The notes under the pieces were generated by a model. It saw only the letters and a program-made list of their open reading frames with translations. It searched no databases and was not told where the DNA came from. A stretch of DNA of 64,000 bases. Origin: Candidatus Desulfovibrio trichonymphae. GTDB taxonomy: Bacteria; Desulfobacterota; Desulfovibrionia; Desulfovibrionales; Desulfovibrionaceae. Positions 59,050 through 64,000 of the stretch are shown one piece after another. The stretch lies in NCBI RefSeq assembly GCF_002355955.1, contig NZ_AP017368.1, forward strand, positions 799,501 to 863,500, in the 5' to 3' direction. The translations under genes and the position numbers were made by a program. The first letter of the stretch is position 1. Each line of letters starts with the position of its first letter.

Positions 59050-59706
59050 TCAGCGTATATGGGAAAGCAGCTCTTGCGGCCGCGAGAGCAAAAGCCGGGC
59101 GCCGTGCCGGTGGAGTTCTTCTTCCCTGCGAAACCCCCAAAGCGCGCCGACAGGAACCATGCCGGCATGTACGGCGGTATCCATATCCACGCTGCTGTCC
59201 CCAAGAAAAAACACCGTCTCAGGAGCAAGACTCAGGCTGCGCGCCATGTCAAGGGCCACGGCCGGGTCAGGTTTGGCGACGCGGTCAGGCAGACTGCCCT
59301 GTACGCGGACAAAGGGAATGCCGGGGAAAAAATGGGCCACGGTTTCCAGCGCGAAATCGTGAGGCTTGTTTGTGAGCACAAAAAGGGGGATGCCCTTCGC
59401 ACGCAGTCCATCAAGCAGTTCGTCCAGACCCGCATAAGGCCGGGTTTTTCTGGCCCAGTATCGCCCGTACTCTTCCCCCACTTTTTGCAGCATGCGGGTG
59501 ACAAGCGTTTCGTCCGTCCCCTCCGGTGCCGCGCGACGAACAAGGGCGACCATGCCGTCACCCACAAAACAACGATACAACTCCACAGGATGCGTGGGCA
59601 GGCCAAAAGCTGCCAGCGCGGCGTTGACGGAGTCGGCGAGGTCATCCAGACTGTTGATGAGCGTGCCGTCCAGATCAAAAATAACGGCGGAACAAGGCAG
59701 AAGCAT
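59050..59706 (-). CDS. gph: HAD-family phosphoglycolate phosphatase
   Basis: The 218-residue protein has HAD motifs I (VIFDLDGTLINSLDD, nucleophile Asp), II (FVLTNKP), III (the Lys in RVAKPDP) and IV (FFLGDSSVDMDTA) with a helical C1 cap, matching phosphoglycolate phosphatases of the Gph type. Related HAD phosphatases share these motifs, so the substrate is inferred. The ATG at 59706 has AGAGGG upstream and follows the TraT-like gene by 14 bp. Confidence 0.9.
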   Translation of the reverse strand: MLLPCSAVIFDLDGTLINSLDDLADSVNAALAAFGLPTHPVELYRCFVGDGMVALVRRAAPEGTDETLVTRMLQKVGEEYGRYWARKTRPYAGLDELLDGLRAKGIPLFVLTNKPHDFALETVAHFFPGIPFVRVQGSLPDRVAKPDPAVALDMARSLSLAPETVFFLGDSSVDMDTAVHAGMVPVGALWGFRREEELHRHGARLLLSRPQELLSHIR

Positions 59707-59720
59707 ATACCCTCTGCTGC

Positions 59721-60356
59721 TCAACGGCTGGCCATGTGCACCGCGCTGACGCTGGCGCACAATTCACGGACAAGAACGTCCATAACATACTCGGGAACTC
59801 CCGCATTGAACCTGATCTCACGCCGGGAAAGCAACGCAAGGCGCATCCGGCTTTCTGCCACGGCATTACGGTTGGAAATATTTTGCAAATTTTTCCGGCC
59901 TGATGTCGGCACACGCCGCTGCACAAGAAGCACATCCGTCAACAGGGTCGTAGCACCGGTTCCGCTTAGACGCGACGTCCCGCCGTATCCCTCATTCACC
60001 ATCGCGCGCAGACTGTCCGGCTCTGCCGCCCCCACAGCTAGCACGGTAGGGTGCACAATATACCCGGCTTTGCTGGGGTTGCTTGTCACGCTGAAGCCGC
60101 TTTCCGCAAGACTTGTTTCCAGTTTGGCGCGAAGGCCGAAAACCATATCGCTTTTGTCACGTACATTCACATACACCACACCGGCGATATCAGCGTTGAC
60201 GTCAGGCGGTACAAACCCTCCACTGCGCAGCACTTCAATGCCTGCGGTCGCGTCGCCTCTTTTGTGCACACAAGCGCTGAACGCCGCCAGAGTAACAAAG
60301 GCAACAAACAAAAGCAGCAGGCCGGCAAAAAAATGGCTGCTGAAAAAAAAGCGCAT
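59721..60356 (-). CDS. TraT-family outer-membrane lipoprotein
   Basis: The 211-residue protein has a signal peptide ending in the lipobox-like FSAC, so Cys around residue 29 is probably acylated; Phe at -3 is unusual. The mature part contains Gly-rich and NVRDKS segments of the TraT complement-resistance family. TraT proteins are encoded by F-like plasmids (surface exclusion, serum resistance) and, as here, occur on chromosomes of deltaproteobacteria with unknown role. AAGGA precedes the ATG. It is in an operon with gph. Confidence 0.85.
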   Translation of the reverse strand: MRFFFSSHFFAGLLLLFVAFVTLAAFSACVHKRGDATAGIEVLRSGGFVPPDVNADIAGVVYVNVRDKSDMVFGLRAKLETSLAESGFSVTSNPSKAGYIVHPTVLAVGAAEPDSLRAMVNEGYGGTSRLSGTGATTLLTDVLLVQRRVPTSGRKNLQNISNRNAVAESRMRLALLSRREIRFNAGVPEYVMDVLVRELCASVSAVHMASR

Positions 60357-60508
60357 GGACTGTCCTTATTTTTTAAACATTACCCCAAATCACAACACCT
60401 GTCCAGCAACACTGATTTGGAGTGATTCACTTTCGCAATGATTTAACATTAGTGTCTAATGGCTAAAATTTTAATTATTATGATATTCGTCCCTGAACAG
60501 GATGCACG

Positions 60509-60826
60509 ATGAGTAAAGTTTCCCGCTTGATTCCTTGTGATGCTGACACGCTTGTGCTCCTTGAAGAACTTACAGTGCGTCGGACAGCGCTATCCGGCAC
60601 GGTCCAGATGGATTGGATAGTGTTGGCCCGAATAGCGAACAAGACAGTGCAACGCATCCGTAAGCGTCTCCATACCAGTGCAACTACAGAACACAGCACC
60701 CACAAGCGGCATGAAGCTTGGCTTGAAAAACATCACGGTGACAAGCGCAAGCCGGCTCAATACGGTGACAAGCGCAAGCCGGCTCAATATGGTGCCGGTC
60801 ATATGGAACGCTTCATCTCCGCTTAG
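60509..60826 (+). pseudogene. Transposase HTH fragment within the element
   Basis: The 105-codon frame reads like the N-terminal helix-turn-helix of IS630-type transposases: LEELTVRRTALSGTVQMDWI and ARIANKTVQRIRKRLH. The following part includes a duplicated nonapeptide GDKRKPAQY encoded by the 27-bp repeat, and no DDE catalytic region follows. IS630 elements normally duplicate TA, which does not match the TGATTT seen here, so family assignment is tentative. Confidence 0.45.
60737..60790 (+). repeat. 27-bp direct tandem repeat, two copies
   Basis: Two head-to-tail copies (60737-60763 and 60764-60790) begin GGTGACAAGCGCAAGCC and differ only in the last base (C or T). The repeat is in frame with the transposase-like fragment. 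Confidence 0.9.
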
Positions 60827-61130
60827 AATAAAACCGCAAAGCCTTTTGTATGGAGAAAGCGTGCGGTTAGGGGTACTCGGCTTTAAAAAATGCTCGAAAC
60901 TTTAATGATTACCAGTGCCTGATCATTGCGAAAGTGAATCTCTCCTGATTTTACAAAAATACGATCTTCCTCCGCCACTGCATGGGAATCTCCCTGTCGC
61001 TCCGCCTGCTGCAAAAACGCTGCCTGGCGGATTTTTTCACATGCAAAGACCGCAACTTGACGTCAACGTGTTTTATCGTATCTTTATCCTGCGGCAAGCC
61101 CGCACAACACGCCCGACCCCAGGAACACAC

Positions 61131-63389
61131 ATGAACAAACGGCTTATCATTGTGGAATCGCCGGCCAAGGTGAAAACCATAAAAAAATTTCTCGGGGCGC
61201 AGTACGCCGTCCATGCCAGCGTCGGCCATGTACGCGATCTGCCGTCAAATACGCTCGGCGTGGACGAAGCCAATGATTTCGCTCCGCAATATGAAGTAAT
61301 TGACAGCAAAAAACACGTTGTCAGCGAACTGCGCGCCGCCGCCGCAAAAGCCGATGTCGTGTATCTGGCGCCGGATCCTGACCGCGAGGGCGAGGCGATT
61401 GCCTGGCATATAGCCGAGCTTATCCGCGACAAAACAAAAACTATCAAACGCATCCAGTTCAATGAAATCACGGCGAAAGCCGTGCGGGAAGCGCTGGAGT
61501 GCCCGCGCGAGCTCAACGCCAATCTTTTTGATGCACAACAGGCACGACGTGTGCTGGACCGTCTGGTGGGCTACAAAATTTCGCCGCTTCTCTGGAAAAC
61601 CATCAAACGCGGCATTTCCGCCGGGCGGGTTCAGTCTGTGACACTCAGACTGATTGTAGACCACGAAACCGAACGCGAGGCATTTACCCCGGAAGAATAC
61701 TGGCTTTGCAAAGCGTTTCTTTGCGCTGATACGCCGCCTCTGTTCACGGCGGAACTGTTGAAACTGCACGGCAAAAAAGCGCATATCGGCAACAAAAAGC
61801 AGGCGGACGCCCTGAAAGCGGAAATCAGCAACAAATCCTTTGTGGTGCGCAGCGTGACGAAAAAAGAACGCGAACGTGCTCCCAAACCCCCATTTATCAC
61901 ATCCTCGCTGCAGCAGGCAGCCAACCAGCGCCTGTCTTATTCGACCAAACGCACCATGAACATAGCCCAGCGGCTTTATGAAGGCGTCGAACTGGATGAA
62001 AAGGGGCTCACAGCCCTGATAACCTACATGCGCACAGATTCTACACGCGTTGCCGATGAAGCGCGGGCCGCGGCCCGCGACTTCATTGCCAAAACATTCG
62101 GCCCAGACTATCTGCCTGCAAAATCAAGAAAGTATAAATCAAAAGCCGGCGCACAGGACGCGCATGAAGCCATCCGCCCTGTGGACATGACCATTGTCCC
62201 CGAAATGATCAGGGGCGCGTTGCCGCCCGATCAGTACAATCTTTACAAACTTATCTGGTCGCGCTTTGTGGGATCACAGATGGCCGGAGCCCGCTTTCAC
62301 GACACGACGGCGCTGGTTGAATGCGGAAAAACCGAGTGGCGGGCAAAGGGTGAACGCCTGCTCTTTCCGGGTTTCCTCACAATCATGCCGGCAAGCAGAA
62401 GAGAGGAATCCGAAGCCGCACTGCCGCCGCTTGCAATCGGGCAAACCCTCACGCTGGACAAACTGGAGCAAGGACAAAAATTCACGCAGCCGTCGCCGCG
62501 CTACAACGAAGCAAGCCTTGTTCGGGAACTGGAAGAACGCGGCATCGGCCGCCCATCAACCTACGCGACCATCATTTCCACACTTCAGGACCGTGATTAC
62601 GTCCGGTTGACGGACAAGCATTTCATTCCCACTGATCTCGGACGGACAGTGTGCCGCCATCTCTCCGAACATTTTACCACATTGATGGACGTGAGTTTTA
62701 CAGCCCAGATGGAAGAAAGCCTGGACAAAGTGGCTGAAGGCAGCCGGCAACGGGTGGATCTATTGCGGGCATTTGCCGCGCAGTTCAACCCGGCGCTGGA
62801 TGCGGCGGCCAAAAATATGCAGAGCCTGAAGAGCGGCATGCCCGCAAACGTGTCCTGCCCTGGATGCGGAAAACCCCTACTGATCAAATTCGGCAAGGCA
62901 GGCGACTTTCTGGCATGTTCCAGCTATCCCGCCTGCCGCTATACAAGCAACTTCACGCGTGCGGAAAACGGTCAGGTGGAAATTGTGCCCGCGGAAAAGA
63001 CGCAAGCGGCAAAAGTAGGCGTCTGTCCACGCTGCGGCAAAGATACAGTTGTCAAAAAATCACGCACAGGCAGCCGCTTTATCGCCTGCACAGGCTATCC
63101 GGCATGCAGCTGTGCCGCGCCCTTTTCCACAGGGGTGCCCTGCCCGCGCTGCGGCAAGGGAATGCTTGTTGAAAAAAGCAGTAAACGGGGAAAGATTTTC
63201 TATTCCTGCGATCAGTATCCCCAATGTGATTTTGCACTGTGGGATAAGCCCATGCCGGGCTCCTGCCCGCAGTGCGAAGCCCCGTATCTGGTAGAAAAAA
63301 AGAAAGGAGAGAGTATAAAAGTCGTCTGCCCTGTCAAGGGCTGCAGCTACACAAGGGAGGACGATGTAATTTTTCTGCCCAACACATAA
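61131..63389 (+). CDS. topA: DNA topoisomerase I
   Basis: TopA relaxes negative supercoils through a transient 5'-phosphotyrosine bond. The 752-residue protein has the TOPRIM start (RLIIVESPAKVKTIKKFL and DPDREGEAIAWH), the catalytic Tyr299 in LITYMRTDST, and four C-terminal Cys-rich ribbons starting CPGC, CPRC, CPRC and CPQC. I start it at the ATG at 61131, which gives the family's N-terminus; an upstream frame to 60915 crosses the insertion element. AGGAACACAC precedes the ATG. The element end lies about 185 bp upstream and may affect its promoter. Confidence 0.97.
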   Translation: MNKRLIIVESPAKVKTIKKFLGAQYAVHASVGHVRDLPSNTLGVDEANDFAPQYEVIDSKKHVVSELRAAAAKADVVYLAPDPDREGEAIAWHIAELIRDKTKTIKRIQFNEITAKAVREALECPRELNANLFDAQQARRVLDRLVGYKISPLLWKTIKRGISAGRVQSVTLRLIVDHETEREAFTPEEYWLCKAFLCADTPPLFTAELLKLHGKKAHIGNKKQADALKAEISNKSFVVRSVTKKERERAPKPPFITSSLQQAANQRLSYSTKRTMNIAQRLYEGVELDEKGLTALITYMRTDSTRVADEARAAARDFIAKTFGPDYLPAKSRKYKSKAGAQDAHEAIRPVDMTIVPEMIRGALPPDQYNLYKLIWSRFVGSQMAGARFHDTTALVECGKTEWRAKGERLLFPGFLTIMPASRREESEAALPPLAIGQTLTLDKLEQGQKFTQPSPRYNEASLVRELEERGIGRPSTYATIISTLQDRDYVRLTDKHFIPTDLGRTVCRHLSEHFTTLMDVSFTAQMEESLDKVAEGSRQRVDLLRAFAAQFNPALDAAAKNMQSLKSGMPANVSCPGCGKPLLIKFGKAGDFLACSSYPACRYTSNFTRAENGQVEIVPAEKTQAAKVGVCPRCGKDTVVKKSRTGSRFIACTGYPACSCAAPFSTGVPCPRCGKGMLVEKSSKRGKIFYSCDQYPQCDFALWDKPMPGSCPQCEAPYLVEKKKGESIKVVCPVKGCSYTREDDVIFLPNT

Positions 63390-63691
63390 AGGGGCTTTGA
63401 AGATGAAAACTCAAAATCCACAAAAATCATAGCAGGGATGCTTGGCGTTGAGCCTCCGTGCGGCTCATTTGGCATATGAAAAATTCTCTGCCATTTGCGC
63501 TTGGATGTATCTCTAACGAAGATCAAAGCCGGTCTTGCCTGTTCTGACGACAGTCCCACCGCGCAATGGCACAAGGAGCAGAACGGCTTTATCGCTCGTC
63601 TGCGCAAGCGGGGGAAACCTGCCTTAAGCGGGTCTGCCATCCGTCAAAGGGCCCCAAGAGCTTCAGAAACGATGTCAAAACAAACCTGCGA
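63390..63691. other. Intergenic region between topA and tsf
   Basis: About 300 bp between converging genes. No gene is recognised; short open frames on both strands lack starts or similarity, and I see no clear terminator hairpin. Confidence 0.4.
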
Positions 63692-64000
63692 CTATTCCAC
63701 CGCAAGCTGAATGCGGGCAAAGCCCGTCACCGTAATGTCGTCGCCAACCGCTTTGGCCGCCTCACGCGTTATATCGCTCACACTCTTCTTGTCATCACGT
63801 ATATAGGGCTGCTCCATGAGGCAGACTTCCTTATAAAATTTTTTCACAGCGCCGTCGGCGATCCTATCCACAATATTCGTGGGCTTGCCTTCCTCCAGAG
63901 CCTTCTGCCGGTATATTTCACGCTCGTGCTCTACAGCCGCCGTGTCAAGACTCTGCGCGTCCAAAGCCATGGGGTTGGCCGCCGTCACCTGCATGGCAAG
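63692..64000 (-). CDS. tsf: Elongation factor Ts, C-terminal part (runs off the right edge)
   Basis: EF-Ts recycles EF-Tu by exchanging GDP for GTP. The frame is open from the window edge to a TAG at 63692 and encodes the C-terminal third: the end of the core domain (MQVTAANPMALDAQSLD), the coiled-coil protrusion (REIYRQKALEEGKP), VKKFYKEVCLMEQPYI and the terminal GDDITVTGFARIQLAVE. The start lies outside the window. No defect is seen. Confidence 0.95.
   Translation of the reverse strand, partial: LAMQVTAANPMALDAQSLDTAAVEHEREIYRQKALEEGKPTNIVDRIADGAVKKFYKEVCLMEQPYIRDDKKSVSDITREAAKAVGDDITVTGFARIQLAVE

Larger units (their letters stand above)
60419..60945. mobile_element. Short insertion element with 24-bp inverted ends
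   Basis: The left end (60419-60442) and right end (60922-60945) are inverted copies of GGAG-N-GATTCACTTTCGCAATGAT, identical except for the base at N. Just outside each end is TGATTT (60413-60418 and 60946-60951), consistent with a 6-bp target duplication. The 527-bp body contains a transposase-like HTH fragment and a duplicated 27-bp unit but no complete transposase. It is either a decayed IS or a MITE mobilised in trans. It lies between the TraT-like gene and topA. Confidence 0.8.

Overview
The window is bacterial and looks like a chromosome segment of a Desulfovibrionaceae-type deltaproteobacterium. The inference rests on gene content: a family II pyrophosphatase, an rpoN-hpf-rapZ-PTS EIIA cluster, short HypB, long-form HisG, carboxynorspermidine-type polyamine genes, and an HDAC-like gene beside tmk. 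Housekeeping genes are intact and tightly packed. Accessory genes are almost all broken by frameshifts, nonsense codons or deletions. That contrast suggests a lineage under genome reduction, such as a host-associated Desulfovibrio; this is inference, not shown by the sequence alone.

Layout. 0-9 kb: ppaC, an EttA-like ABC-F gene, then a minus-strand run of gatB, rpoN, hpf, rapZ and an EIIA-Man-like gene that lacks the phosphorylatable His, plus nadK. 9.5-17.4 kb: fmdB-hemC-lon-like on the plus strand; xerD, a DHH/CBS/tRNA-nucleotidyltransferase fusion and ogt on the minus strand. 17.4-21.3 kb: a wrecked defence module (SNF2/DUF3883-type helicase plus the 3' end of a DUF1156 methylase). 21.5-31 kb: fur, a MOSC gene, uvrA, hypA-hypB-SPOR-manC and gap. 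29.9-35.4 kb: the cell-shape operon mreB-mreC-mreD-mrdA-rodA. 35.6-43.8 kb: two HD-domain genes, surE, tmk, an HDAC-family deacetylase, carboxynorspermidine synthase and decarboxylase, and a polysaccharide deacetylase.

43.97-48.19 kb: a decayed genomic island at the 3' end of tRNA-Leu(CAG). It carries remnants of an integrase, HsdR, RhuM, a DUF1016 nuclease and an abortive-infection (Abi_C) protein. 48.5-54 kb is gene-poor: a methyltransferase, tRNA-Met, a DsbA-like gene, tag and tRNA-Arg, with scraps of a response regulator and an HTH regulator. 54-64 kb: a PHP phosphoesterase, an O-antigen ligase-like protein, hisG-hisI, rdgB, gph, a TraT-like lipoprotein, a short element with 24-bp inverted ends and a possible 6-bp target duplication, topA, and the 3' end of tsf.

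No intact new multigene system is visible. The best leads are the His-less EIIA, the translational coupling of an HDAC-like enzyme to polyamine synthesis, the two decayed defence loci, and the short insertion element.
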